A DNA stretch of 64,000 bases from Actinomycetales bacterium Actino_02 (GTDB lineage Bacteria > Actinomycetota > Actinomycetes > Propionibacteriales > Propionibacteriaceae): NCBI GenBank assembly GCA_001603275.1, contig LUYM01000006.1, positions 124,001 through 188,000 of the forward strand, in the 5' to 3' direction. Each line of letters begins with the position of its first letter. Position 1 is the stretch's first letter. This document shows, piece by piece, positions 49,314-58,801 of the stretch. A program made the translations under genes and the position numbers. The notes under the pieces are model-generated. The model was given only the letters and a program-made list of their open reading frames with translations. It did no database searches and had not been told where the DNA came from.

Positions 49314-49736
49314 CTAGATGACGCCTTTGGTGAGTAGGAAGCAGCTGTAGGGCCGGTCGTCGCTGGTGTGGACGACGGCGAATGCGCTGGCGGACGCCTC
49401 ATAGAAGGCCATCCGCTCCAGCGGCGCGACTTCGAACTCGCGGCCTTCGGCGTGCGCGAGGACCCTTTCGAAGTCCAGCTGTGACTCGCAGTGGAAGTTC
49501 GGGTCGTCACTGGGCACCATCCGCCAGACGGCCGGGCTCATGAAGTCGTCCACGGGCAGTAGTCCGAGGATTGCCTCGGTGATCGTTGTGGTGTTGCAGC
49601 CGGGTGCGCTGAACACTCGAGGATGGCGTGCGGCGGGGTAGTTGCGGTCGACGATAGCTAAGACATCACCGTGGCCCATGGCCGCTAGCGAGCCCAGTAG
49701 TCCGGGTGTGATCAACGGTGAGACTCCACGCAGCAT
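49314..49736 (-). CDS. RbsD/FucU-family sugar mutarotase
   Basis: A 140-aa protein with MGHGDVLAIVDRNYPAARHPR at about residues 21-41, the RbsD/FucU signature with the catalytic His and Asp. Members interconvert pyranose and furanose or the anomers of ribose or fucose. AGGGGG lies 7 bases before the ATG. It is divergent from the nucleoside hydrolase operon, and its product class (ribose pyranase type) fits a pathway that feeds free ribose to the kinase next door. Confidence 0.82.
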   Translation of the reverse strand: MLRGVSPLITPGLLGSLAAMGHGDVLAIVDRNYPAARHPRVFSAPGCNTTTITEAILGLLPVDDFMSPAVWRMVPSDDPNFHCESQLDFERVLAHAEGREFEVAPLERMAFYEASASAFAVVHTSDDRPYSCFLLTKGVI

Positions 49737-49868
49737 GTGACCCCCTGTCGGCGCAGCCTTCGCGCATGAGTTTTAGGTGTGTGGGAGCACTGCGAGGGTT
49801 GTGCCGGTCGGAGCGCTAGGCCTTTCTGGAGCGGCTCCTCGCATGCTCACGGTCCATTTCTAGACCCA

Positions 49869-49920
49869 TTGACACTTGTGGTCAACACGTGTCACGCTTG
49901 CTCAACGCGAGTTGAAGGAG
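49869..49920. promoter_or_regulatory. Divergent control region with palindromes, putative LacI operators
   Basis: Two inverted repeats are visible: TTGAC...GTCAA (49869-49885) and TCAAC-GCGA-GTTGA (49902-49915), the second with a CG centre as in LacI-family operators. It ends just before the AAGGAG ribosome site (49915-49920) of the nucleoside hydrolase gene. The LacI gene of the locus is the likely binder. Confidence 0.55.
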
Positions 49921-49928
49921 AGTGAGAG

Positions 49929-50876
49929 ATGCGCGTCATCCTCGACACCGATCTGAGCATGGGCCTGCCTGGTTCCGAGATCGACGATGGATTTGCGCTG
50001 GCGTTGATGGTCGCGGACGAGGCGTTCGATCTGGAGCTGGTGACGACCGTCAACGGCAACATCGACGTCGAGAGCGCGACCTATCTGTCCATCGAGTTGC
50101 TGCAGCGGCTCGGACGTCCCGAGATTCCCGTCGTCCGCGGAGCCGCCGCGCCACTGGTCGAACCAGACAAGGGCCGCCACGCCCCTGCGGCCGTGATCGA
50201 GCAGTTCGGCCATCACCGGCCGGTGCCCGGGTTCGCAGCGGCCGAGATCGCCCGGACGGTGCTCGAGTCTCCCGGTGAGGTGACCGTGGTCGCCATCGGC
50301 CCGCTGACCAACATTGCCGCCGCTATCGCGCTCGATCCGGCCGTCGCTACTGCCGTCCGCGAGATCGTGGTCATGGGCGGGGTGTTCTGCGAGCACACCA
50401 ACCGGATCGACATGCCGGGAGAGTTCAACTTCTGGGTCGATCCGCACGCTGCACGGGCGGTGTTGCACTCCGGTGCCAAGGTTCGCTTGGTCGGCCTGGA
50501 CGTCACCACTAAGGTGCGACTGAGTCGCGAGGCCGGATCGATGATGGCCGCGAGCGGTCGGCCGTTCGGCGAGTTTGCCGGCGCGTGCACGCTCGCCTGG
50601 ATCGACCGGATGGAGGCCGAGTTCCCTGGCGACGCCACGCTCGTCGGCTCGTGTGCAATGCATGACCCCCTAGCGGCAGCGGCATTGAGCCGACCGGAGT
50701 TGCTCACATGGCAGCCCGCATTCGTCGACATCTCCACCAGCGTCGAGACCAGGGGAGTGGCTATCGCCGACTTCCTGGCGGGCAAGGTTCCGCCGACCCC
50801 GAACGCCACCATCGCCACAGCTGTCGATGTCGAGGGGTTCCTCAGCTACTTCCTGGACACGATTTCAGCCCACTGA
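49929..50876 (+). CDS. Inosine-uridine-type nucleoside hydrolase
   Basis: A 315-aa cytosolic enzyme that splits ribonucleosides into base and ribose. The Ca-binding N-terminus is DTDLSMGLPGSEIDDGFAL, a longer spacing than the common DTDPGxDD. Next is TTVNGN, then VVAIGPLTNIAAAIA, FNFWVDPHAAR and CAMHDPLAAAA. AAGGAG lies 8 bases before ATG 49929. It is the first gene of the operon and sets its theme: uptake and breakdown of nucleosides or ribosides. Confidence 0.88.
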   Translation: MRVILDTDLSMGLPGSEIDDGFALALMVADEAFDLELVTTVNGNIDVESATYLSIELLQRLGRPEIPVVRGAAAPLVEPDKGRHAPAAVIEQFGHHRPVPGFAAAEIARTVLESPGEVTVVAIGPLTNIAAAIALDPAVATAVREIVVMGGVFCEHTNRIDMPGEFNFWVDPHAARAVLHSGAKVRLVGLDVTTKVRLSREAGSMMAASGRPFGEFAGACTLAWIDRMEAEFPGDATLVGSCAMHDPLAAAALSRPELLTWQPAFVDISTSVETRGVAIADFLAGKVPPTPNATIATAVDVEGFLSYFLDTISAH

Positions 50877-50939
50877 GCTCGGCTGAGCTGCGCCAAAGAC
50901 GTCAAGCACATCGAGAGTTCACAACAAGAAAGGTTCGCA

Positions 50940-52268
50940 ATGCGACATTTCACCATTTCGCTGGGAGCGGCCAGTGTCGCCCTCCTCCTGGCGCTGACAG
51001 GTTGCGCAGGTGCAACTGGTGGCAGTGAAGCCGCCCCGAGTGCCGCCGCCTGGACCATTCCGGATTCAGATCCGACCGCAACCATTCAGGTGATCGGCAT
51101 CCTCGACCCGGTCAAGGAGGGCATGAACGCCGTCCTGGCTGCTTTCGAGAAGGATCACCCGACGATCAAGGTTGAGTACGAGTACGTCGCGTTCAACGAC
51201 CTCAACTCGGTGCTCGATTCGCGGATGGCCAACAAGGATGGCAATCCGGACGTGTTCTGGGCTGACCAGCCTCGGACGGCCGCCCTGGCGACCCGAGGCT
51301 TCGCCGCCGACATCACCTCCCAGTTCGGACCGTTCAAGGACAAGTGGGATCCAGCGCCGTACGCATCCAGCAGCTACCAGGGCAAGCTCTACGGCGTCCC
51401 GATCGCCAACTCCACCCAGTTGCTGTTCTACAACAAGGACCTGCTCGACAAGGCTGGCGTCGCCTACCCCTCGGCGGATCCGGCGTCGCGCACGACCTGG
51501 GAGCAGCTGACCACCGACGCGAAGTCGGTTGTCGCGAAGGGCGCAGCGAACGGCCTACTGTTCGGTCAGTTTGATCGCTACTACCAGCTCGAGCCGCTGT
51601 CGGGATCGCTGGGCGGGTCGGCCGGTGCCACCGGCGATGACAACCTCACCCCGGACATCACTTCCGACGCGTGGGTCAAGGCGATGACCTGGTATGGCTC
51701 GATCTTCGCCGACGGCGTCTCGCCCAGGGGGGTCACCGCTGAGCAGACCGACTCGCTGTTCCTGGCGGGCAAGGCGGCCTACGAGGTGCAGGGGCCGTGG
51801 CTGCTGCCCAACCTGGCCAAGTCCGACATCAAGTGGGGAGTCGCCGCCCAGCCCATGTTCGCCGGCGGCAAGGCTGAGACCCCGACCGGCTCCTGGTCGC
51901 TTGCCCTGAGCCCCTACTCCGACGCGAAGGAAGCCGCCGCGATCTTCATGCGCTGGATGTCCATCGATGGTGGCGGTGGGTACACCCTCAACCGTCCCGA
52001 TCCTGAACTCCCGGCCACTCCCGAGGCGAAGAAGGTCTACTTCGCGCGTGATCTGTTTGCGAGCGAGGAAGGCAAGAAGGCCGCATCCATCATCGACTTC
52101 GAGTCGTCCAACACCGCTGTGCCCCGACTGTCCACCGTCGGCTACGTCGAGTTCGAGGACGTCCTGGGTCGGGCCTACTCCGACATTCGCAATGGTACTG
52201 AGGCCAAGACGGCTCTGGAGACCGCCACCACCGAGCTGAAGACAGCTTGGGCTCAGTACGGCAAGTAA
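50940..52268 (+). CDS. Sugar ABC transporter substrate-binding lipoprotein
   Basis: A 442-aa extracellular binding protein. The signal peptide ends in a lipobox LALTGC with Cys at residue 22. The mature part has ATIQVIGILDPVKEGMNAVLAAFEKDHPTIKVEYEYV, DVFWADQP, and the solute-binding family 1 layout. It captures the substrate for the two permeases that follow. GAAAGG is about 6 bases before ATG. The ligand is probably a nucleoside or ribose-containing compound, from the neighbours. Confidence 0.9.
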   Translation: MRHFTISLGAASVALLLALTGCAGATGGSEAAPSAAAWTIPDSDPTATIQVIGILDPVKEGMNAVLAAFEKDHPTIKVEYEYVAFNDLNSVLDSRMANKDGNPDVFWADQPRTAALATRGFAADITSQFGPFKDKWDPAPYASSSYQGKLYGVPIANSTQLLFYNKDLLDKAGVAYPSADPASRTTWEQLTTDAKSVVAKGAANGLLFGQFDRYYQLEPLSGSLGGSAGATGDDNLTPDITSDAWVKAMTWYGSIFADGVSPRGVTAEQTDSLFLAGKAAYEVQGPWLLPNLAKSDIKWGVAAQPMFAGGKAETPTGSWSLALSPYSDAKEAAAIFMRWMSIDGGGGYTLNRPDPELPATPEAKKVYFARDLFASEEGKKAASIIDFESSNTAVPRLSTVGYVEFEDVLGRAYSDIRNGTEAKTALETATTELKTAWAQYGK

Positions 52269-52281
52269 TCAGGAGCGTTCC

Positions 52282-53262
52282 TTGAGTCACATGCAATCAA
52301 GACGCATGCCTGACGAACGCCTGGCGGTTGGCCTCGGCGCATCGCGTGCCGGGGCCAACCGCGCCAGGAGGCGACCGTCTCGCCAGCGTCGCCGAGAGGC
52401 CCTGTGGGCGGCGATCTTCCTCGCCCCTGCTCTGGCTGCGATCCTGGCGCTGCGGCTTGCGCCGGCGGCGGAAGCTCTGGTCACGAGCCTCTACCGAGGT
52501 TTCCCGGGCGGTCTACGTCCGCAGGTGTTCGTTGGCCTGGGCAACTATCAGACGCTGTTTCTCAGCCAGGCCTACTGGGAGACAATCGCACGGACGATCG
52601 TCTTCAACCTGGTGATCAACCCCTTACAGATAGCCATGGCCTTGCTGCTGGCCGTGGTGATGACCCGGAAGATTCCGGCTCGCTCGATCTGGAGAGTGCT
52701 CGTGTTCATCCCCGCGACGATCCCGATCGTTGGCTCCAGCATCGCCTGGGGCATCGCCCTCCAGCCCCAGGGTCCTGTGAACGCGATCCTCTCTGCATTG
52801 GGCGGATCGGTGCAGCCCTTCTTCACCTCGCCGCAGCAGTCGATGGCGAGCATCATCCTGGTCGCGTCTTGGGTTGGTATCGGCTACTGGATGATCTTTC
52901 TGATCTCCGGGATCGATGCGATTCCCGAGGAACTGTTTGAAGCGGCCAAGCTGGACAAGGCGGGGCCGATCCGGACGTTCTTCCACGTGACGATTCCACT
53001 GCTGAAGAGGCCCCTGCTGTTCGTACTGGTCGCTGACACGGTCGCAAACTTCGTGCTGTTCGTCCCCATCCAGGTGTTGACCGGCGGTGGACCCGAATCC
53101 AGCACGACCATGCAGATGTTCAACGCCTACCGCACGACCTTCGGGCACAGCTCCAAGAACATGGGTGCTGCCGAAGTCGTGATTCTCAGCCTGATCATGC
53201 TGGCGTTCGTCGCAATCCAGTTCAGGCTGCTACGCGAAGACAGCCCGAGGGGGTCGAAGTGA
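52282..53262 (+). CDS. ABC transporter permease (MalF/UgpA type)
   Basis: A 326-aa permease with six predicted TM helices; the first is FLAPALAAILALRLAPAAEAL. The EAA loop reads ELFEAAKLDKAGPIRTFFHVTIPLLKRPL. It starts with TTG 52282, with AGGAG 7 bases upstream, and its N-terminus is basic. It pairs with the next permease, whose start overlaps its stop. No ATP-binding subunit is encoded in the locus, so a shared MsiK-type ATPase encoded elsewhere is likely, as is usual in actinobacteria. Confidence 0.9.
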   Translation: MSHMQSRRMPDERLAVGLGASRAGANRARRRPSRQRRREALWAAIFLAPALAAILALRLAPAAEALVTSLYRGFPGGLRPQVFVGLGNYQTLFLSQAYWETIARTIVFNLVINPLQIAMALLLAVVMTRKIPARSIWRVLVFIPATIPIVGSSIAWGIALQPQGPVNAILSALGGSVQPFFTSPQQSMASIILVASWVGIGYWMIFLISGIDAIPEELFEAAKLDKAGPIRTFFHVTIPLLKRPLLFVLVADTVANFVLFVPIQVLTGGGPESSTTMQMFNAYRTTFGHSSKNMGAAEVVILSLIMLAFVAIQFRLLREDSPRGSK

Positions 53263-54119
53263 GATCACGAGCTCGGTTCCACACCGGCAACCGAATCGGC
53301 GGGACGTCCTGGGTGGCCACCGTGTCGGCGGTGCTGTTGTCGCTACTTTTCATCATCCCGGCCTTCTGGATGATGATCAACTCACTGCGACCGACGGTAG
53401 ACATATTCGAATCCCTGTGGCCGTTGTCACCGAGAGTGATCATTCCGACATCACTCGGCGTTGAGAATTACCTCACCTTGTTCGGTGGTCCATTCGGGCG
53501 GGCTTTCCTGGTCTCGATGGCTGTGTGTCTGCTGACGGTGATGATTGGGCTGGTCCTGAGCGTCGCTGCAGCTTACGCACTGGCGGTGCTGCGATTCCCG
53601 GGCCGGAACGCGATCTTTGCCGCCGTGGTGATCAGCTTCATGGTGCCGTTCGAGGCGATCGCAATCCCGCTGTCGCAGCTGTTCAATGACTGGGGTTTGA
53701 CCAACACCTTCATGGGGCTGGTGCTTCCTGGAGTGTGCAACGGGTTGGCGATCTTCAACCTGCGCCAGCACTTTCTGAGCGTCCCCACCTCCTATCGTGA
53801 AGCCGCCACGGTCGATGGTGCCTCGGAGTTGCGGGTTCTGTGGAGCGTGTTCGTGCCGGTCAGCGGGCCGGCGATCTCCAACTCGGCGTTGCTGATCTTT
53901 CTCGGCCAGTGGTCGTCCTACCTCTGGCCGCTGATCGCTGTCAGTAGCCCCAGCCTTCAGGTGGCTCCCCTCGCGCTGGCGAAGGCCTTCACCGAGCATT
54001 CAGCCGACTATGGAGCAACTTTCGCCGGCGCGATGGCACTTGCAATTGTCCCTGCTACGCTGATGCTTATCCTCCAGCGTTTCTTTGGACGGTTGGCGAT
54101 TGGGTCCGGAGAAAAGTAA
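53259..54119 (+). CDS. ABC transporter permease (MalG/UgpE type)
   Basis: A 286-aa permease. TM helices include TVSAVLLSLLFIIPAFWMMI and VSMAVCLLTVMIGLVLSVAAAYALAVL. The EAA loop reads SYREAATVDGASELRVLWSVFVPVSGPAI. It starts with GTG 53259 inside the stop of the first permease (GTGA). Its stop is followed at 3 bases by the ribokinase start, so the operon continues. Confidence 0.9.
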   Translation: MRSRARFHTGNRIGGTSWVATVSAVLLSLLFIIPAFWMMINSLRPTVDIFESLWPLSPRVIIPTSLGVENYLTLFGGPFGRAFLVSMAVCLLTVMIGLVLSVAAAYALAVLRFPGRNAIFAAVVISFMVPFEAIAIPLSQLFNDWGLTNTFMGLVLPGVCNGLAIFNLRQHFLSVPTSYREAATVDGASELRVLWSVFVPVSGPAISNSALLIFLGQWSSYLWPLIAVSSPSLQVAPLALAKAFTEHSADYGATFAGAMALAIVPATLMLILQRFFGRLAIGSGEK

Positions 54120-54121
54120 CT

Positions 54122-55063
54122 ATGGAAAGAACGCAGATGACGATTTACGTGGTCGGGTCGATTAACCAGGATTACATCATCAGAGTCGCCAATACGCCGA
54201 AGCCGGGAGAGACCATCCTCGCCTCCGGTATTCGAAAGCTGGCTGGCGGCAAGGGTGCGAATCAGGCTGTCGCGGCCGCGCGGCTCGGCGGCGACGTCCG
54301 GCTTATCGGCTGTGTCGGTGACGATGACGACGGCTCGCGGCTGCTCCGGCACTTGCGCTCCGAAGGCGTCGACGTGGAGGAGGTGGAGATCATTGGGCAG
54401 TCCCCGACCGGGATGGCGATCGTCTCGGTGGACACCGCAGGGGAGAACTCCATCATCGTCGTCCCCGGTGCCAACTTCGCTTTGACCTCCGGCAGGGTGC
54501 GACAGTCGATCCGGGGAGGGTTCGTCAACGGCATCATCGTCATGCAGGCCGAGGTGCCGGCCAGGCTGATCCAGGAGACCGCAGCGTTCGCTGCAAGTGA
54601 GGGGGCACGCTGGGTCCTTAACTTAGCCCCGTACACCGAACTGCCGGCAGAGACCCTTGCCGTCTGCGATCCGCTGGTGGTCAACGAGACCGAGGCAGCA
54701 GCGTTGGCCGGCTCGTTCGATGCCAACGATGCCAGGCTGATCGCTGTCGAGCTGACCAAGCGTGCGCGGTCGGTAGTGATCACCCTCGGCGGCCGGGGGG
54801 CGGTCTGGGCCGACCAGTCGTCGTCGGGGGTGGTGCCGGCCCATCCGGTTTCGGAAATCATCGACACCACGGGTGCCGGAGATGCGTTCATTGGAGCGAT
54901 GTGCGCGCGGCTGGCGGAGTCGGCGAGCCTCGGTGCCGCGTGCGAGCTGGGTGTGTTCGCTGGGTCGTTCGCGGTCGCTCGGGAGGGGGCACAGTCCTCC
55001 TTCCCTGCGCTTGCCGACCTTGAGGAGTTCGGAAGGTCGGAGCAGGTCGTCCACTCCAGTTGA
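54122..55063 (+). CDS. rbsK: Ribokinase
   Basis: A 313-aa PfkB-family kinase: MTIYVVGSINQDYIIRV, the first signature GGKGANQAVAAARLGGDVRLIGCVGDD, and the second, IDTTGAGDAFIGAMC, with the catalytic Asp in GAGD. It phosphorylates ribose released by the nucleoside hydrolase to ribose 5-phosphate. ATG 54122 has GGAG about 10 bases upstream. Start at 54137 (MTIYVV) is also possible. Confidence 0.9.
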   Translation: MERTQMTIYVVGSINQDYIIRVANTPKPGETILASGIRKLAGGKGANQAVAAARLGGDVRLIGCVGDDDDGSRLLRHLRSEGVDVEEVEIIGQSPTGMAIVSVDTAGENSIIVVPGANFALTSGRVRQSIRGGFVNGIIVMQAEVPARLIQETAAFAASEGARWVLNLAPYTELPAETLAVCDPLVVNETEAAALAGSFDANDARLIAVELTKRARSVVITLGGRGAVWADQSSSGVVPAHPVSEIIDTTGAGDAFIGAMCARLAESASLGAACELGVFAGSFAVAREGAQSSFPALADLEEFGRSEQVVHSS

Positions 55064-55117
55064 TAGGCTGACGGCCGCGGCTCGGCTCGCGGTCTCGGCC
55101 GCACTCGGGGAGGTGGA

Positions 55118-56161
55118 ATGACCGTCACCAGGGCAGATGTGGCCGCTCTTGCTGGGGTCTCGCCCGCCCTAGTTTCGTACGTCATCAACGGCGGCCCACG
55201 ACCCGTGTCGCCAGAGGCGCGTCGCCGAGTCGAATCGGCGATCGAGCAGCTCGGGTACCGTCCGAATGCCATCGCTTCGGCGCTGCGGGGAGGCCTGAGT
55301 CGCACGGTCGCGTTGCTCGTCGGTGGGCAGAGTAACCCCTACTACGCGGAACTCTCCGAGGTAATTGGCGAGGAGCTGTTCGAGCACGGCTATGCGCTCA
55401 CGGTGGCTGCAACCAAGAACGACCCACGGCGCGAGACTGTCCATATTCAGGCGGCGCTCGCCCGCCGCGTCGATGGCTTCATCGTCACCTCAGCCCAAGC
55501 CGCAAGGACGCTGCGTCGAGTGAGCTCGGAGTTGATTCCGATCGTTGCCGTGGATCTCACTGAGGCCAACCATTACGGGGCGTCGAGTGTGGTCTCCGGT
55601 AGTGCGGCGTCAGCGCGCCGGGCGACCGAACACCTTCAGTCCCACGGCCACCGGCTGATCGGCTGTGTGACTGGTGACCGGTCACGTCCCGCTGCGGCCG
55701 AGCGGGTTAACGGGTGGCGTGAGCAGCAGGTCCTGAACGGCGCCAGCGCCGCCGAGTCGTTGGTCGCCTATGCGCCCTTCAGCATGGAGGGGGGCTATGA
55801 GGCCGCCATCGAGTTGCTTGACCTGCGAGTGACGTCGGCGCGCTGCGAGCGCCCGACCGCCCTGATGGTGGCCAGCGATGTGCAGGCGACCGGCGTGCTC
55901 GCCGCGTGTGCCGACCTCGGCCTGCGCGTTCCCGATGATGTCGCAGTCGCATCGCTCGACGGGACGCAGTTCGCCCGGTTCACCCGTCCGAGTCTGACCA
56001 GCGTCCGGCAGCCCTTGGCTGACATGGCCCATGTCTTGGTGGAGATGCTGCTCGACCGAGTCGCACATCCCGATCTGCCGCCCGCCCAGGTCGTGCTCGA
56101 GGGAAACTTGGTGATCGGCCGCAGCTGCGGCTGTGACGTGAGTCTCCCGGGCCACCAGTAG
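55118..56161 (+). CDS. LacI-family transcription regulator
   Basis: A 347-aa repressor with the LacI helix-turn-helix at residues 3-25 (VTRADVAALAGVSPALVSYVIN), the hinge helix (YRPNAIASALRG), and a periplasmic-binding-protein-like effector domain (VALLVGGQSNPYYAELSEVIGEELFEHGYAL). Start ATG 55118 follows GGGGAGG. It is the last gene of the operon. It probably binds the palindromes upstream of the nucleoside hydrolase and responds to ribose or a nucleoside. Confidence 0.9.
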   Translation: MTVTRADVAALAGVSPALVSYVINGGPRPVSPEARRRVESAIEQLGYRPNAIASALRGGLSRTVALLVGGQSNPYYAELSEVIGEELFEHGYALTVAATKNDPRRETVHIQAALARRVDGFIVTSAQAARTLRRVSSELIPIVAVDLTEANHYGASSVVSGSAASARRATEHLQSHGHRLIGCVTGDRSRPAAAERVNGWREQQVLNGASAAESLVAYAPFSMEGGYEAAIELLDLRVTSARCERPTALMVASDVQATGVLAACADLGLRVPDDVAVASLDGTQFARFTRPSLTSVRQPLADMAHVLVEMLLDRVAHPDLPPAQVVLEGNLVIGRSCGCDVSLPGHQ

Positions 56162-56538
56162 GTCGATGCGCATCGGAGTTCAGGCTGTTCCGTGACTCCG
56201 CGCACGAGTGGTGGGGATCCGGGACTAGCCGTGGCATCCACACGCCGACAACCCGAATCCGCTGCCGAACAACACCCTCTATCTCGCTGGAGACCGGCTC
56301 ACCTTCGCTGATGCGCCCCGGTCACGGGGTCCTGGACTGTCGCGATGACGAAGTGGGCAGCTCTCGGGCCGACGGATCGCTTGTCAGAGCCGGGTATCAG
56401 GTTCTCACGTGGATCAAGAAGTGCGACGTCAAGGCCTCCAGCTTGTCGCCTAGCAACCGCGCTACGCGCACGGTGCTCCTGGAGGAAGATCCGCCCCGGG
56501 CGGACGGCTCGGGGAAGGGCGATTCTGAAGGAGCCGAC
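56162..56538. other. Gap after the LacI gene, possible gene remnant
   Basis: No gene with start signal. A plus-strand frame reads HADNPNPLPNNTLYLAGDRLTF (about 56248-56313), which resembles real protein and may be a fragment of a lost gene. Confidence 0.35.
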
Positions 56539-56859
56539 ATGGCTGTGTACTTTGCGACCGAGACCTGCCATCTGTTCAGCCCTGGACATCACGTCCATGG
56601 CATTCAGTGGCGAGAGTCACTGCGGTCTTCGTGGCAACCCGCGACCCTGCTGTCGCGTGAGGCGACAACCTGCCGAGTGATCATCGGCGGCACCGAGGAG
56701 ACCTGGATCTTCCACGACGAGGACGCTCCGCTCCTCGCCGCGTGGCTCGAAGGCGATCCGGCCGAGCTCGCGCAGCTCGGGCTGCTCAGATTGCCGCACG
56801 GCGTCTACCTGTATCCATGCCGTAGGGCGGAGGACTGGCGGGACTGCGTCTCGGCATAA
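56539..56859 (+). CDS. Hypothetical 106-aa protein
   Basis: No family recognised. It reads MAVYFATETCHLFSPGHHVHG, then RESLRSSWQPATLLSREATTCRVIIGGTEETWIFHDEDAPLLAAWLEGD, a mixed alpha/beta protein. ATG 56539 has GAAGGAG 6 bases upstream, which decides this start over an upstream frame. No operon partner. Confidence is in the coding call, not in any function. Confidence 0.6.
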   Translation: MAVYFATETCHLFSPGHHVHGIQWRESLRSSWQPATLLSREATTCRVIIGGTEETWIFHDEDAPLLAAWLEGDPAELAQLGLLRLPHGVYLYPCRRAEDWRDCVSA

Positions 56860-57025
56860 TGAACACGTTGACCCAGTCGAGGATCAGCCTTGGTGCCGCC
56901 GAAGCAGCGGTGCCTGTCGTGCCGAATCTCTTGGCAGATGGTTTTCGACCAACCTGCCGCCCGCGAGGCGGGCATCGTGGGCGGCAGACCTCACGGCCAC
57001 TCGTGGCTGAACGGAGGGTGATCGG

Positions 57026-58801
57026 TCACTCGCCCGGGAATGTCCGGAACTCGTACTCGTCACTGGGGCATCCGTCCATGTCGGTGCTGTTGATGCTGGA
57101 CGCGGCCATCCATTGCCACCCGGGCCCGAGGTCGAGAACTGCGTCGTCGGGGAACTGCACAGTCACGGTCGAGCCGCTGAGGCTCACGCCGCTGTTGGAA
57201 GGGTGTGTCTCCTGCCCAGTCCCCATGTCGGACACCCAGGTACCCGCTAGTTCGCCGTCCAGCCAGTTGACGCCGAGCTGGTAGCTCCTCGTGTTGTCTG
57301 CACTGGCGATGATTAGCAGCAGCGCGGCATCATCACCGCTGGTGTCGAGGGGCTGAGCAAGGCGGAAGCGCACCCCGAGGCGTCCTCGGGCCGGGTCATG
57401 AGTTAGGCGGACTTCGACGATGTCGCCGGCGGCAGTGTCGCCTCGCGTGCCCTTGCACACGTCGGTTACGGCCGCGAGCGCCGTGTGGCTGGCGCCGGGC
57501 GCAGGCGTCGGTGCCTGAGAGGTCGTGCTCGGGGATGCGGAAATCGGAGAACTCGGAGCCAGCCCACCAGCCTCCGACAGCTGGCCCGACTTAGCGATGC
57601 CTGCCCAGAGGATCGCGCCGAGCGCGAGGACTGCCGCTGCGGAGCCGATTACGACTAGTGGCCCCGGGCGCCTTGGTCGAGATGGCGAAGCGCTCGTTGG
57701 GGTGATGTTGACGGCCGGACGGGAGTAGTTGCGGTCCGCGTGCCGGGGCGCCGGGTCCGAACTCGCAACACGTCGGTCCAGCTCCTGGACTAGGACCTCC
57801 TTATCGGGTGGCCAGATGGGGTCGGGATCATTCGCGGGGTCTTCGAGCGCCTCCGGATACCACTGTGCTACCCAGGGATGCTCCCGCAGCACCGCATCGA
57901 GATCGTCACTCGTGTCCAACAGGAGGTGTGACTCCGTCGCTGCCCAGTAGTACAGGTGGGCGGCTTGCAAGGTCTGGCGATGCATCTGGCCCAAGTCGTC
58001 GGCAACCCGGGCGTACCTGACCGTTGCTTCCGCGGATGCGGCGAACTCGCCGAGCTTGATGCCCCTAACATGCGCCGCAAGCTCGTAGGCGCGCTCGGTG
58101 AACGAGATGTCGAAGGTCGATGAACGCAGCGGGTCTGGGAAGTCGTCGCTGAACTCATGTGCTTCCGCCCACAGCACCCAGTTTTCGTAGGCCCACGCTC
58201 GGAACTGCTTCCGTTGCTCGTCCGAGATGCCCGGCCGAAGTGCCCTGATCTCGTACGCCAGACGGAACCACAGCGTCCCCTTCTCGCCGCTGAACCAGTA
58301 GCTTGCCGGAGGGGGCTCATCGGCGAGCGCGTCCTCGCTGAAGAACTCGTCGGGGCTCACCGCGGAGCAGATCGCCGGCAGCACCCACAGATAGGCTGGC
58401 ACCCCTCGGATGTGATCCCATGGCGTGCACTCGATGCCCTGGGACATGATCGACGTGGTGACCAACACGTCTCGGACGCGACCGGCTGCAGCCAAACGTG
58501 CCGCAGCAACGGCCTCTGCCGTCCCGAGCGAGAGATCGTGCACAGCCCCCTCGGAGGCAGTCCGCATCCGTGAGCCGACTCGCGGACGAAGGATCTCAAC
58601 GGCGATGCTCTGCAACATCGTGAGCGCGTCCTCGTCCGTGGCGAGGTCAGGGTCAGTAGCACACATCCGCGAGTAGAGCGCAGCGCACGACCGAATGAAT
58701 GCGATCTCCGAATCGACGGGGCCGCCGTCTCCGGCAGGGATCAACCACTCATCTATGGACGAGGTCAGCCGCTCCCGCACGGCAGCGAGGTCGTCCCTCA
58801 T
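57026..58801 (-). CDS. Unrecognised 591-aa single-pass membrane protein
   Basis: No family recognised. The first 380 residues are helical and cytosolic (MRDDLAAVRERLTSSIDEWLIPAGDGG... FIRSCAALYSRMC...). A TM helix lies at about 405-428 (GPLVVIGSAAAVLALGAILW), then a Ser/Pro/Thr linker, then a beta-rich extracytoplasmic domain of about 140 residues (VCKGTRGDTAAGDIVEVRLTHDP... LGPGWQWMAASSINSTDMDG). Start ATG 58801 has AGAAGG 8 bases upstream and overlaps a preceding short ORF as ATGA. A longer frame back to GTG 58903 also looks partly protein-like. Confidence 0.65.
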   Translation of the reverse strand: MRDDLAAVRERLTSSIDEWLIPAGDGGPVDSEIAFIRSCAALYSRMCATDPDLATDEDALTMLQSIAVEILRPRVGSRMRTASEGAVHDLSLGTAEAVAAARLAAAGRVRDVLVTTSIMSQGIECTPWDHIRGVPAYLWVLPAICSAVSPDEFFSEDALADEPPPASYWFSGEKGTLWFRLAYEIRALRPGISDEQRKQFRAWAYENWVLWAEAHEFSDDFPDPLRSSTFDISFTERAYELAAHVRGIKLGEFAASAEATVRYARVADDLGQMHRQTLQAAHLYYWAATESHLLLDTSDDLDAVLREHPWVAQWYPEALEDPANDPDPIWPPDKEVLVQELDRRVASSDPAPRHADRNYSRPAVNITPTSASPSRPRRPGPLVVIGSAAAVLALGAILWAGIAKSGQLSEAGGLAPSSPISASPSTTSQAPTPAPGASHTALAAVTDVCKGTRGDTAAGDIVEVRLTHDPARGRLGVRFRLAQPLDTSGDDAALLLIIASADNTRSYQLGVNWLDGELAGTWVSDMGTGQETHPSNSGVSLSGSTVTVQFPDDAVLDLGPGWQWMAASSINSTDMDGCPSDEYEFRTFPGE

